Source: Urechis unicinctus (lineage: Eukaryota > Annelida > Polychaeta > Xenopneusta > Urechidae). From it: a stretch of 64,000 nucleotides of DNA. The notes below the pieces were generated by a model. The model saw only the letters and a program-made list of their open reading frames with translations, had not been told where the DNA came from and did no database searches. Positions 1 to 12,640 of this stretch are shown here, piece by piece. The position numbers were made by a program, and so were the translations under genes. The stretch lies in contig CM067344.1 of the NCBI GenBank assembly GCA_034190875.2, forward strand, positions 20,243,773-20,307,772, read 5' to 3'. How positions within the stretch are numbered: the stretch's first letter is position 1; each line of letters opens with the position of its first letter.

Positions 1-675
<675 letters not shown>

Positions 676-3600
676 AATTTGTAAGTGCATTAGTTTTTGT
701 ATATTTGTTGATAAAAATATATATGTAATTTTACGTGTGCAGTTGCCTGATACATTAAACATAGCATCAAACAGAATAATTTCGAGTACTGGATGGGAAT
801 TATTGGTATGTATAACTATTGTATTTACTTCCTATGAACTTGAGCCTTGTCCCCGGATATTTCATTATGTTGTTGTTAAAAAGATTGTTTTATGGATGGT
901 TTGTATATTTCCGGTATCATAATTCATGTGTGATCTCAGACACATATTCTTTCGTACAGTTAGGTTGGTACTGGAGAATATTATCACTTTAAATTTTCCT
1001 CATTATACGCGACACTATTTATGATCTGTGGTTTGACAGCCACAATATAACTCTTTTACACGTTTATACCCTCAACGCGTCATACTGAAAACAACTTGTG
1101 GGCCACATATTGTCAGCCATGCGTGTTTCTCTTAGTCCAAGAAAAAAATGTTCCTGGTTCTCTTTCTATTGGGAAATTTGCATAAGCGTGAATGCTTATG
1201 TTGCCCTAGCGTGTAGTATAATAAAATTCTCAGTATAGGCCAGTGCGTTACAATACATTGGATTGGTAGTCTTTTCGTGATGGGCTGCATGCATGCTGAA
1301 TCAGGTAGATGATTACTGGTTGAGCCATACATGTCGCAAACTCAATCTCAGTTGTCATATGTACACTTATTCAAACTCTCGCATATTTCATATTTTTGAA
1401 TGAAGATTTTTCCGTTTGAAAATTTGCTTCAATTTGCCAAATATGTACCTCTAAATTGATTAGGGAAATGACTTTCCACCTACACTGCTTTAAATGGAGC
1501 CTCGTGGAAATCGAAAATAACTGGCACGTGTCAATTGTTCGACTGCAGCGAGTGCGTAAGCCGGCGCTCATGTAAGCAATCAATAAGACCGTAATGTACC
1601 GCTTTTGTGTATGTGAAATTAATCCGTATGAACGGAAATCGATGAGTCTTAAAATTCAAATTGGAAGCTTGAAATCAACAATCACACCCTGCTCTGTTGG
1701 AGAACAAGTCGTGGTTAAACCTTGATGTGTAAATAACAAGACTACATATCCCGAGCTCAAAATCAGACAACTAAATTAACCCTTATATATCTAAACGCTT
1801 CTGATGTGGCTATATAATCAACAATAACACTTACCTCTGCAGTTGTGAATAGTGATCTAAAATGTTGGTATCTAGTTTTGCTATGGTGATGGATGAGGGC
1901 CATGGTGATAATTGGACATTGCCTATTTGATGCACACTCGTTTCAAATACCACCCAGCTTACTAAAGTGATGAATCAGCAGTAATCATATAAGCTGAACT
2001 TGCACTTGGAAGACACTAGCAAAAGTCGTTATGAGCTTTCATCATTAACAGCAGTCCAAAATAAGCTTTTGGCAGAGCATTTACATGCGTATTTACTGTG
2101 AGATGACAAGGGAACCGGGATAATGATTAGGGATACACTTACACCTTTCACAAAAATCACTTGGTGCTTGAGAGACTACATGTCAACCCTTAAATGGTAT
2201 TATGCATAAGCAAACGTCTCGTCTAGATATCATGCCTACAAACAACATGATAAATAGGTCATAACGTCAACCTTTGGTTAAGCCAACGACGTGGGGGTGG
2301 GGGCGAGAGCAAGGGGCGGGTTGAAGTAAGGATACAGGTATCAATAGATTGGCTCTCACGACAATCAATACAGGTCACCACAGGGTGTTTTTTGCTAGCC
2401 ATTAAAGAAATCGCAGCTGTCGCCTGAATTGGCAAACGATTAATATGTCACATACTCATGCATTCGGCTCGGCCAGACTCTGAGGAAGAGCAATATCGTT
2501 CTGATATATGTTAACGGAGTTGTGAGCGAATACAATATATTCTGCACAATTATTGATCTTGTTTTCATAATGACGCATGGAAATAGCACGGCTCGGGAAC
2601 TATCCATTGGATGGAATCTTTATATATAGAGGTATATATGTGGTTGTGTAGATTGTTATTGCTCAGTGAATTTTCATTCGGGCTCAGCCTTAAAATACTT
2701 GTGTCTGTTAATCGCATGTATTTGATAAGTAAACTCAGACCCGTGTTTCATTTATGCGGAGGGATCAAAAGCTCAGTATAGCGGGATGTGGTGGGGAATG
2801 GTAAGTTCTTTTCACAGATCAATTATTGTTCATAATTTAAGACCAATTCAAAAGCATAAGTGTGTGGGTTGTAATAGGTGTAAGAAATGAACAGATGGTG
2901 ATCTTCATCATATATCAATACCGAATAATTCCCTGCTGACCCGGAAATTCGATCGTTATAAGTTTTCATAATCTGAACTACTATACATTCAGTGACGTTT
3001 TCTATAACATCAACCTGAGATCATTTTGAACGTGCTAAAACTGACAAACCAGCCTTTCTTATGACCAATAATTGTCGCCACCTACATCAAATGAGTTTAT
3101 ATTCATAGTTCTATCCTCAGATGCACAGAGGTAGTTGAGAGTACTTTATTGGATTTCCGTTAAATAAATATTTCATGACAAATACAAATCACAATTAATT
3201 TGGATTGTAACCTGTGTAGTGTATTTTTATCAATGTTCGCATGACAAACTGATCTAGGGTATAAAACATTTATTTGCAGCATTAGGCGCAGTATAAACAA
3301 TCCCTATCTACTTTTCAATCCATGTGAAATCATGACTCGTAAATGTTAACTGGATCCCATCGTCTTTCCAGCTGGCTATTTATATAACTATGTGGCTCAG
3401 TGTATTTGACAAACCCTTGCACAATATAATGATGTCGCGCAGACGACCAGTTCAAGCTCATCCAAAAGAATAACATGTCAAATGATATCGTTTCTATCGT
3501 ATTCACTCCTTATGGAAGTGTCCATTGGGATCATGATGCGTCCCATGAGCGACATGTGAAGGTCGATATGTATATCACACCAACAAGTCAGGTACTGAGA

Positions 3601-4148
3601 GCTCTGAATAATCGAACACCTGAATAGATGATGGTAAATATATGGCTTCAAGTGTCAGTTCTTCCGATATGTGAGATGACAAATCGATTAATATCAGTTC
3701 ACTGAGTGTGCATCCTGGCAGCGCGCTCTGTAGGCATGCGATATATGACATGTTTATACAATTAGAGAACCGATTCACTATTTTCTTCTATGAAACACGA
3801 CTTCCGATTCAGATAAAAATTTCTATTCAGGTTTATAATTGTGGGGGCGGTGTAAGCATAAATTTATGGCCACTGTCGTTGACCATACAAATTGAACACT
3901 GGGACATTCTTGACAGGCAAACAATTATTCAGAACAAATATATATGAATATCTATAGCTTGGGTAAAGTAGGTTAGTCGATGCCTCTTAAATATAATGTG
4001 GAGATGTTTATATTGGCAACCACATTCCCCTCACGACCAATCTTTTAGATCATATGAAAACCAACACTTTGGCTAATCACACAAATCAAAGGATTTCCCC
4101 TTTATTCCAGTTTCCATGTGATGTCGTCAAATCATCGTTTTAATACCA
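676..4148. other. Gene-free unique sequence
   Basis: About 3.5 kb without a recognisable gene. The longest frames (66-79 codons) show no domain, no composition bias typical of coding sequence, and no repeated counterpart elsewhere in the window. A G-rich patch sits at 2,293-2,320. Confidence 0.6.
2293..2320 (+). other. G-rich tract, possible G-quadruplex
   Basis: Four runs of three or more guanines occur within 28 bases, separated by loops of 1, 9 and 1 bases. The middle loop is longer than the usual limit of 7, so folding is possible but not certain. Confidence 0.35.
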
Positions 4149-4413
<265 letters not shown>

Positions 4414-4604
4414 CCAGAGAACTTTTTTAGTTTCATGACTGTTGTCATTCTGGAGAAGCCTTCGTCCCAGAAAATAAATTGCTTGATATTGGTCTATCAA
4501 GAATTATCGCTGCATATCAAATTAGCAATGGTAAGGTTTTAAGGTTATCCTTGTGCAAGTTGACAAAGGCGCTCACATTAACTGTCTGTGCAACATTCTC
4601 TACA

Positions 4605-4780
4605 CCACCACCACCACCAGCACTGCCACCACCGTCATCATCGTCATCGGCTTCATCATCATCATCTTCATCATCATCTTCATCATAATCATCACCACAG
4701 TTACTATCATCATATCATCATCTTCATACAAAATATCACAATCATCTCCTTCAACAACAACAACAACAACAACAACACCA
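4605..4780. repeat. Trinucleotide repeat cluster (CCA, TCA, CAA)
   Basis: Three adjacent trinucleotide arrays follow one another: (CCA)n near 4,605-4,622, a longer imperfect (TCA)n near 4,632-4,720, and (CAA)n near 4,756-4,778. The His-, Ser- and Asn-run frames here come from the repeats and overlap in all three phases, which argues against coding. Confidence 0.9.
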
Positions 4781-5639
4781 AAATGTAAATATAAGTATCA
4801 TCACCAATCGCCGTTCACCTTTGCACATTGAAGTCTCAATAAGGTCGAAATCAGAGCAATTAAGTTTGATTATCAAACCGTTATGTAACTAGACTGGCTC
4901 ATTTAAGCAAAGCTATTAGGCAACCGACCTATTTATGTAACTCAACAACCACCGACGACAACTAGACTGCCTTGGTGGCGGTTACTTTGCTTTACCTGTT
5001 CCTGTTAAAGTATGGCCTTTGTCGATATGTGGGTATGTTCAGCATATATATATGTTACGATAGCAGGACCAAAATGGTCTTGTTCTACTATTATTTTGGG
5101 CCCTTGAGAACCTTTATGGCCAACTCAAATGCTACTTGCCATACGCTGCTTTTCACATATTGAATATGCAGCTCCTTTCCTTAGCTGTTAATTACAATTC
5201 GTAACAACTCACTACTAAAACCGAGTATTTTTAAATATGTATCAATCTCAGTATGACTAATAAGAAATAATGCACTGAATTGATAGCTAAATCAATCACG
5301 TAACATAAATCTATTCATAATCAATAGTGCTGGTAACAACAATTTATAGCCAGCAATTTATTTTCTGCAGCATTATCAGATAGAAATATCTGACAACCGC
5401 GATCAATCGAATACAGTCTTTTGTCTTTATCAATGACATGTCAGCTCGTTATCTAATGTCACCGGGGTTTGAGGCTTATATACATCTGCGTTCAGCAACG
5501 CATTGAGTCTGTTTCTCATGGTACGTAAGATTTTTCTTTTCTTTTTAAGTTATAGATTTATGGCATGTGTTGATGGAGCTGTCTTGCAACCGAAGATGCT
5601 GATTTCGTCTCATTTTGAAGGCCATAATTTTGTGTCACA

Positions 5640-5703
5640 TACGCCTATTTTATAGACACACATACACCTATTTTATAGACACGCATATGCCTATTTTATA
5701 GGC
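5640..5703. repeat. Three-unit 23-bp direct repeat
   Basis: Three successive units share the core CCTATTTTATAGRCA, spaced 23 bp apart, with a few substitutions between units. No coding capacity is seen. Confidence 0.85.
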
Positions 5704-6895
5704 ATGCCATTTTCCACGTGCATAAGTTGTACCTAATCTATTACTCTCTAATCAATGTATTGATAAACACGATCCACCTTACACATAGAAGCCGACTTGA
5801 TATTAGTATGAATTTCAAAATATAGTAGAAAATAAAGGTGTTGAGTTTCACTTAGCAATATTATCATAACGCCCTGTTTTATAGTAGTTGGGCATTTTGA
5901 TTTTTCTAGGTTCACAGATCTTTTTTTATCCAAAAACCCCTATTGTGTGAGAAGGGAGGAAGCGGCCAAGGCCATTTAATCACGGTGTTTACTCTCAGAA
6001 TGCCTTATTACTGTTACTAAGGACATGAAAGGGGAATATGTTTATTGAACTGGTAATATCGTAGTGTTATTGTGCAGGATTATATATACATACTTTATTA
6101 ATACTTTCCGGTTTTGCATGACAACTAAATATATACAGACAATAAGCTGACTTCTACTGTCAAACACTGGTTCAATATAGTCTTTGTCAGAAAGTGCCAT
6201 CGAGAAGTCCATGTCAGTCGGTGAGTCTGGGGAATTACTTGACGAATGGGTGGAGTGAAGGAATGGTTGTCTGTGCTGTTCAGCGAAGTATTACTTTGGA
6301 CGATGAAGAGCAATGTACCGCAGAGCAGACGGTAGGACGGCCAAAGTCCAATGCCTGGTTAGACATATAGCCAGTCTTTTCTACCTTGAAATAATTTATG
6401 GTGCGGTTGTATAACCTGTAGTCTGATCTGCTCTGTGGCCTGGCAAATAGCACAAAGTAAACAAAATACATATAATATAGTACAGAAATTGTTTGAAATA
6501 TTTTCGACTTATTCTCGTTTTAACTTCTTATGGGGAAAGTGCGTGTACGGCTGATTCATGGTCATGAGTACGTCTAAAGCAGACGCTGGTTTTTCTGGTG
6601 CATCTAGAACTGTGGGCCTTGCCAGGTGAACGTGACGTACAGACGGACATCTTCATCATACCTAAGGGCATGTCTGTGTCCAGCTCCATTACATTTCCAT
6701 GTTTCATTTTGTTGCCATACACCTTGACAAACCTTGGATATCGCCAACGGTTTCCTCCTCTGTTACCCCCGCTATTTTACATATTAGGACCTTTGGCCTC
6801 GCATGGACAGATAGACGCACCTAACAAAGACTCATCTGCAAAATATTGTCTTGAATCGGTTGAGTATTGTGTGGAAGCGATAAATATAAACAACA

Positions 6896-6926
6896 CCCCC
6901 CCCCCCCCACACACACACACACACAC
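6896..6926. repeat. Poly-C run and (CA)n
   Basis: Thirteen consecutive cytosines are followed by about nine CA units and a short CT stretch. Frames through it give Pro-His-Thr runs that are not genes. Confidence 0.93.
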
Positions 6927-7429
6927 TCTCTCAACATCTCCACCCCGCCCCCTAAAAAAAGAACAGAAATAATTAAAAAACAGAAATCCAACACCTCCAC
7001 TCCTTGTTGTTTTTCTTCCAATGCACCACTAGAAAATAGGAATTGTACACACTCTGTGGCCTGAAATATTGTTTTCCATCAAGTGATCACTGCCATATTA
7101 GCCGTACAGGACGTCTGAGTAGACATGTATATTATCGTCCGACTGGAGCTACTGCCATCTATGCTGCAGGCAGCAGCCCTACACAGCTTACTCAGTTAAC
7201 AACCCAAACATTGACCAAACCTGCGAACTATTATAATGACTAGATAATGGCACGTTTGTCCCATTCGGTAAAAACTCAGTAAAAAATATCAGACATATCA
7301 GACAATTTGATGAACTTTGAATTAACATCCGAATAATTTTGGTGCGTTCTTGGGATCGGGCTGAGTGCAGCTGCCCGAAAACGAAGTCAAAGGGTAAGGT
7401 CGGCCATACATGTGATCATTCTCTGGTAC

Positions 7430-7440
7430 AAAATGGCGGC
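7430..7440 (+). promoter_or_regulatory. YY1-like motif, weak
   Basis: The string AAAATGGCGGC fits the classical YY1 consensus exactly, and the following bases are locally GC-rich. No coding exon can be seen downstream, so this may be chance. Confidence 0.2.
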
Positions 7441-9174
7441 TTCCGCGCTGCATCCATGCATTTTTTTTTACCTATTCTATTGATTAGTTGGTATTAAAGA
7501 AAACCGTAAATGTGTTTAAATTGATTGCTTTCAATAAAGCCATGTATAAACTCCCAGTAAAGAATCCCGTATTGCCAATTTCTTTTATCTACCGTGTCGA
7601 TCAACCCTTAAATCGACCAAAATCTGCTACTAAGAACGGTTTGTTGTCAGTTTCGGAAATCGAGTTCTTTGATGATACACTGTAACCGCCCGAATAATCA
7701 ACCAAATAACGCTGCGTCTGCATCAGCTGTTTAGTTTATACGACAAGCCTCTTGATAACAGGTGACAAAACTCAGTCATAAATAAAGAGTGATGCTTCTG
7801 GAGGCGCATCACAATGCCAGGTTTTTATATAGGTGACATCGTGAGCGGCTCACCCCGGTGTCGCGCTGGGGGCCATTTTGTTTGTGTTGTCATCCCATTC
7901 ATTTCGTTACGTCTCGCATATCACAGCTTGGGTGTGATATTGTGACCCTTGCGCTTGCCGATAAACCGAAAGAGTGCGTGCCCTGGATCGGAGCCGGGAC
8001 CAGTGCCCTCACAAACCTTGTGACAATACATCACCATTTGTCACCCTGTTAGTTTTCAGCTTATTGGGAGTTGGTAGGGTAGGTGTTCAGCATATTCAAA
8101 TCAGCAGCATCATGTTAGGGTTTCAATTATTCCATGTTCCCTTATTGCTCAGCATCTAGACATTATAGCATGCATACATTATAGCATGCACATGTCGCCT
8201 TCATAGAATACAAGATTGGTGCATATGTCAAATGAACAAGCACTAGCCATGCCATTATCTCTTATAAGGCAGGAACCTCTCAACCAGTTCATTTGTTTTC
8301 GGTCTTACAACTAGAGTAAAAGTATGCTTAAGTAAAGTCGGAAGGGACTGACATTTGCATCAAATTATTAATCAATACAAGCGGCTTTGTTCGACGCCAG
8401 AAACTGTTAAGGGGATTTGTGCGACAAGCGCTGCCGGCCTACGGCTAACCACCACTAAAAAAATTTTTTAAATGTTCAAGTCCCATCGATCATCAATATG
8501 TACCGATACATGTACCTTGCAATCTAGCGCAGTAAGCCGTTGAGTTCTCAAGCAAATGATTGATATACTGTTAATTTAGACCACACCAAAACGGCCAGAC
8601 AACTCGCCATCTCTTGGGGTACATATGCACCAATCGTCCCTAAGTAATTGGCAATGCGGTTGGGTTACATTAGAATGAGTTCCTACGAAGCCGTCGGCTC
8701 TGATTATTGGTGAGGTACTGACACGAGGATGGGCATCTATAAATACGTCCATTACCATGCAGCTTACCAGAGGTGAACACTTGTATGGTCTGGTTCAGCA
8801 AAGACTTGTGGACATGGCTATCATGTTTTCGGTATCATGTGATACCATTATGTACAAATACAATGACCTGGTATATTGTCGTTGTCAAATGATGTTTGAG
8901 AAGAGACGGTCAACCTGTAACGCTAAGCGCGAAACAGCCCCCCGTGGTTTGTGGTCGTGCCAAAGATATCATCATTCCCACAAGCGGTATCTACAGCGAA
9001 TGCAGCTGGAACATTCAAGCATTAAGTTCTACCTGACATGATATCTCGCTGACACCCATGTGACCCAGAAGTCATCAATTTACGTTGCGAATATTCACTT
9101 CGTGGATGGCGTATTCCACAGCCTCCCATGGAATGTTTTGTGATGTAGATCATGGCATTCAATAGTGAATAATT

Positions 9175-9742
9175 ACTACATATATATATAGATATATATA
9201 GAGATATATATATATATATATAGATATCATATATATATATATAGAGAGATATAGAGAGAGAGAGAGAGAGAGAGATATATATATATATAGAATATATATA
9301 TATAGATATATAGATATATATATATAAATAGATAAATAGATAGATAGATATATATATATAGAGGGATATATAGACATGCAATAGATATAAAGAGATAGAT
9401 ACAGGGATATAGACAGTATAGAAAGAGAGATCATATATATATAAAAATATAGATAGCGATAGAGAGAGAAAGAGAGAGATAAAGAAGGAGATATATATAT
9501 AGAGATATAGGGAGAGAGAGATATATATATCTCTATATATATGACATATAGATAGATAGAGAAATATATAGATATAGATATAGAATATATATCTCTATAT
9601 CTATATATATATATATATATAGATATATATATCTATATCTATAGGATATATATAGATATATCTCTCTCTATATATCTCTATATATATCTATATATATATA
9701 TATATATATATCTCTATCTCTCTATCTATATATATCTCTCTA

Positions 9743-9776
<34 letters not shown>

Positions 9777-9785
9777 ATCTGATAT
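9175..9785. repeat. Compound TA/GA/GATA microsatellite, copy A only
   Basis: About 600 bp of mixed (TA)n, (GA)n and GATA-type units, with the purine-rich left half mirrored by a pyrimidine-rich right half (CTATATAT units) that could fold back. Copies B and C have only about 25 bp of AT-rich sequence at this place (23,228-23,255 in B), so the expansion is specific to A. The open frames on the minus strand are repeat translations. Confidence 0.93.
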
Positions 9786-10468
9786 AGGATAGAAAACCAC
9801 CAAGTGTACTATAAATTCGTGCGTGGAATGACAACTTGTAACTTCTTTGCTCTATAGTCCCAATTCCCTGCATCTTGTCATTACTCAATAACGAGTCAAT
9901 ACCGTCATCTGGCATGTTCCAGAACAATCAACAGATTTGGTCCACTAGATATTTATGTGACAGGAATATAGGATACCACCATGCAGTTTTCTTCGTTATA
10001 TTCTGAAGACAAGCATTATCATATAGGGTGAGAGTCTGAATGAAGATGGATATACATTAATAGCCCAATCTGCCCTAGTCGTTTTGCTCTATTGATGAGA
10101 GAAGGTAGATGACATTAAACATGAAAACATGGCCACCTCCCAGACAACCCGATCCTGTGTGTGGTTAGCTAATCGTGTTAGCTATTGACTTGAGCTCTAA
10201 TAATCTACTGTTTACGTCAAACACAACTTAACGACAGCTATCATAACGCCATGTTCAAACAACTACCAGACTCGGTTATATATCATTCATATGCCGCACA
10301 CATATATGCATATCGAATGTAATTGACAGTGTGGCTGGATTACATGCGTTCTAATTATACAGAAATATATCTTCATCCTATCCATGTGTATGATGTTGGC
10401 ACAATTATGTATTGCGAGATACGAGGACGTGTTTTGTTGTCTTTGCACTTTTATTGTCTTTGTACTCA
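9786..10468. other. Block present in A but absent from B and C
   Basis: Sequence between the A-only microsatellite and the point where similarity to B resumes (about 10,475, matching B 23,865). Around 10,005-10,040 it resembles copy D near 53,033-53,070, which suggests ancestral sequence that B and C lost rather than a new insertion. No gene is seen. Confidence 0.5.
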
Positions 10469-11380
10469 CCGCATAGCTGATCAGAGTGAGCCCGTTTAGC
10501 TTAGCTATAAGGTCTTAGCTATTAGGTTCACAAATATTAAAGTACGTAATTACTAATCTTATTGGATCTTATCAGCCTGGATCATTACGACTAAGGGATT
10601 CCTATAACCACTTATTTTCTTCCTTGCCACATTATTGACTATGTTCATATAAGCGAACTTTTGACTTCGATGTTAAAATGAATCTAATGTTACCATTTCC
10701 CGCGTCTTTATATGTGTATTTACTGTGAACACTCTCTAAATAACAATGCTGGCATCTCCTCAAACGTTCGATATCCTGGAAACTCAGTAAATTAACATTT
10801 TTCTAGCTATAAACTAGTCTGGTGATAGTCTTGCAGCAGTGTGTGTGTGTGCGATGACCATATAAGGAACTCGGGTTTTTTTATATCATCATATATTGCA
10901 GTATACGGTGGGTGTGCAACCGACGCCGACATTTTGATTCCTTAGGCCAGTACAGTAAAATTATGCCATTTGATTATTCCATGGTGTAACGCCTGAAATC
11001 AATCCATTATCTTTTTACCCTTTACAGCGATGAAATAAATTGGTTACAGAGTCACTGTGAGGGCGACTGGTAAAAAACGTCTTGGTATACATTACAAACC
11101 TAACATGAAAGTAATAGGTTTCGAAAAGTATAGACAGATATCCTAGCCGCTTGCAGCAATTTAATCAGCCTTAACGGGCTCATGGCGGCGTGGGCCTTCT
11201 GGCTGTAACATTATTATCCTTCATATGTTTCCTAACAAAGTAGCATTTCATGAGCTACTCATGACAATTAAGCGAGGAAATACGTAAACACAGTTATTAA
11301 AATTCAGTGAGGTGTCAGTTTTTGTCATCCGAGCTGATCTGGCTGGAGTAGATTCTTGCAACACATAATGACCAAACCTA

Positions 11381-11908
11381 CGTATGTATGTATGTATGTA
11401 TGTATGTATGTATGTATGTATGTATGTATGTATGTATGTATGTATGTATGTATGTATGTATGTATGTATGTATGTATGTATGTGTATGTATGTAGGTAGG
11501 TAGGTAGGTAGGTAGGTAGGTAGGTAGGTAGGTATGTAGGTATGTATGTATGTATGTATGTATGTATGTATGTATGTATGTATGTGTATGTATGTATGTA
11601 TGTATGTATGTATGTATGTATGTATGTATGTATGTAGGTGTATGTATGTAGGTGTATGTATGTATGTATGTATGTATGTATGTATGTATGTATGTATGTA
11701 TGTATGTATGTATGTATGTATGTATGTATGTATGTATGTATGTATGTATGTATGTATGTATGTATGTATGTATGTATGTATGTATGTATGTATGTATGTA
11801 TGTATGTATGTATGTATGTATGTATGTCTGTATGTATGTATGTATGTATGTATGTATGTATGTATGTATGTATGTATGTATGTATGTATATATGTGTATG
11901 TGTATGTA
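11381..11908. repeat. (TATG)n microsatellite, copy A only
   Basis: About 530 bp of tandem TATG, with a block of GTAG variant units at about 11,493-11,532 and scattered variants near 11,585, 11,636, 11,650 and 11,827. Its reading frames (Met-Tyr-Val-Cys on plus, His-Thr-Tyr-Ile on minus) are open in several phases because the repeat has no stop; they are not genes. At the corresponding place B and C have a short sequence (B about 24,904-24,925) with no array. Confidence 0.97.
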
Positions 11909-12284
11909 TGATGCTCAGTTTCAAAACAAACAGGGCACTTAATCAAGAGAAGTTATGATTATTGTATTAGGAATATATCACTGATATACTGATTGCATTG
12001 GCCATCTCACAAAAACACTGCTGTAAAAATATTTAATCTTAATGTCACACGCTGGCGGAATCCGGGTCACTCTTCAGCCATCCATTAAGGATGAAATTGA
12101 CATGATTAATGATCTAAGAGTATAATTTCATTATGTAGGCACTGGCTGATTTTTCATATGAAGGGTATTGCTTTAATGACACATGGTAGCGCTAGTATTT
12201 GCTTTGTCACCATCATATTTACAGATCTCAATAACTTACGCAATCGTCTTTAATTGATGTATTACATAGACCATACATTGCAGC

Positions 12285-12640
12285 AGCCATAAGCAGCTAC
12301 ATTGCCTGTTATCAGAGCGCACTCTGATCGCAGTCAGGAGTGAGATAATGGATGTTCTGGTTCAGCTGTGACGTCATGTGAGCGATGATACATGTAATAT
12401 TTCTATGATAATACACAGAGTACAGTTAACTTAAATGGAGAACACGCAAATGTCCGTGAGTAACATTCATCCATCACCAACTCAATAAAGCCAATGCTGA
12501 ATAAACAGACGTTTGGCCGGCAGTTCGGGTATTACTCTAATCCTTGTGGAAACGCAACGGCCGCATCTTATCCGTGAAGGATGGGTGGACATGCCCATGA
12601 ATATATGAAGATCTATAAAAGCATAGGCGTCGTCGTACGA
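12285..12640. repeat. Internal sub-repeat, first module (copy A)
   Basis: This stretch resembles the stretch at about 20,955-21,190 of the same unit. Shared strings in the same order are GTAGCTACATTGCCT or its variant, GTTCAGCTGTGACGTCAT, TCATCC before a CAC(C/T)AA block, and TCTAATC/TTAATCC before GGAAACGCAA/GGAAACACAA. The pair predates the A/B/C duplication because both halves are present in all copies and in D. Confidence 0.65.
12369..12376. promoter_or_regulatory. CRE-like TGACGTCA beside an E-box
   Basis: The palindrome TGACGTCA is immediately preceded by CAGCTG. The pair recurs in copy B (25,390-25,397) and in the second half of each unit (21,028-21,035; 33,748-33,755), but is mutated in C (TGAGGTCA near 37,610). 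A TATAAAAG lies about 240 bp downstream at 12,614-12,621, also kept in B (25,634) and C (37,856). This could be a relic promoter module, but no transcript or coding exon can be shown. Confidence 0.3.

Larger units (their letters stand above)
4781..7744. other. Gene-free unique sequence up to the tandem array
   Basis: About 3 kb without a supportable gene. It holds a small 23-bp direct repeat (5,640-5,703), a C-run plus (CA)n (6,896-6,926) and a match to the YY1 consensus at 7,430-7,440. The 65-codon frame at 7,488-7,685 has no recognisable domain. Confidence 0.55.

Noticed and set aside
4479-4831. Pro-, His- and Ser-rich frames as a low-complexity protein
   Set aside because: All three phases are open only because of the CCA/TCA/CAA repeats, with no conserved flanking coding sequence.
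7488-7685. 65-codon frame following a YY1-like motif
   Set aside because: No domain, no codon signal, no splice context that I can support; kept only as a weak motif.
11248-11958. Frames up to 232 codons made of His-Thr-Tyr-Ile or Met-Tyr-Val-Cys repeats
   Set aside because: A TATG repeat has no stop in several phases; the frames carry no domain and are absent from sister copies B and C.
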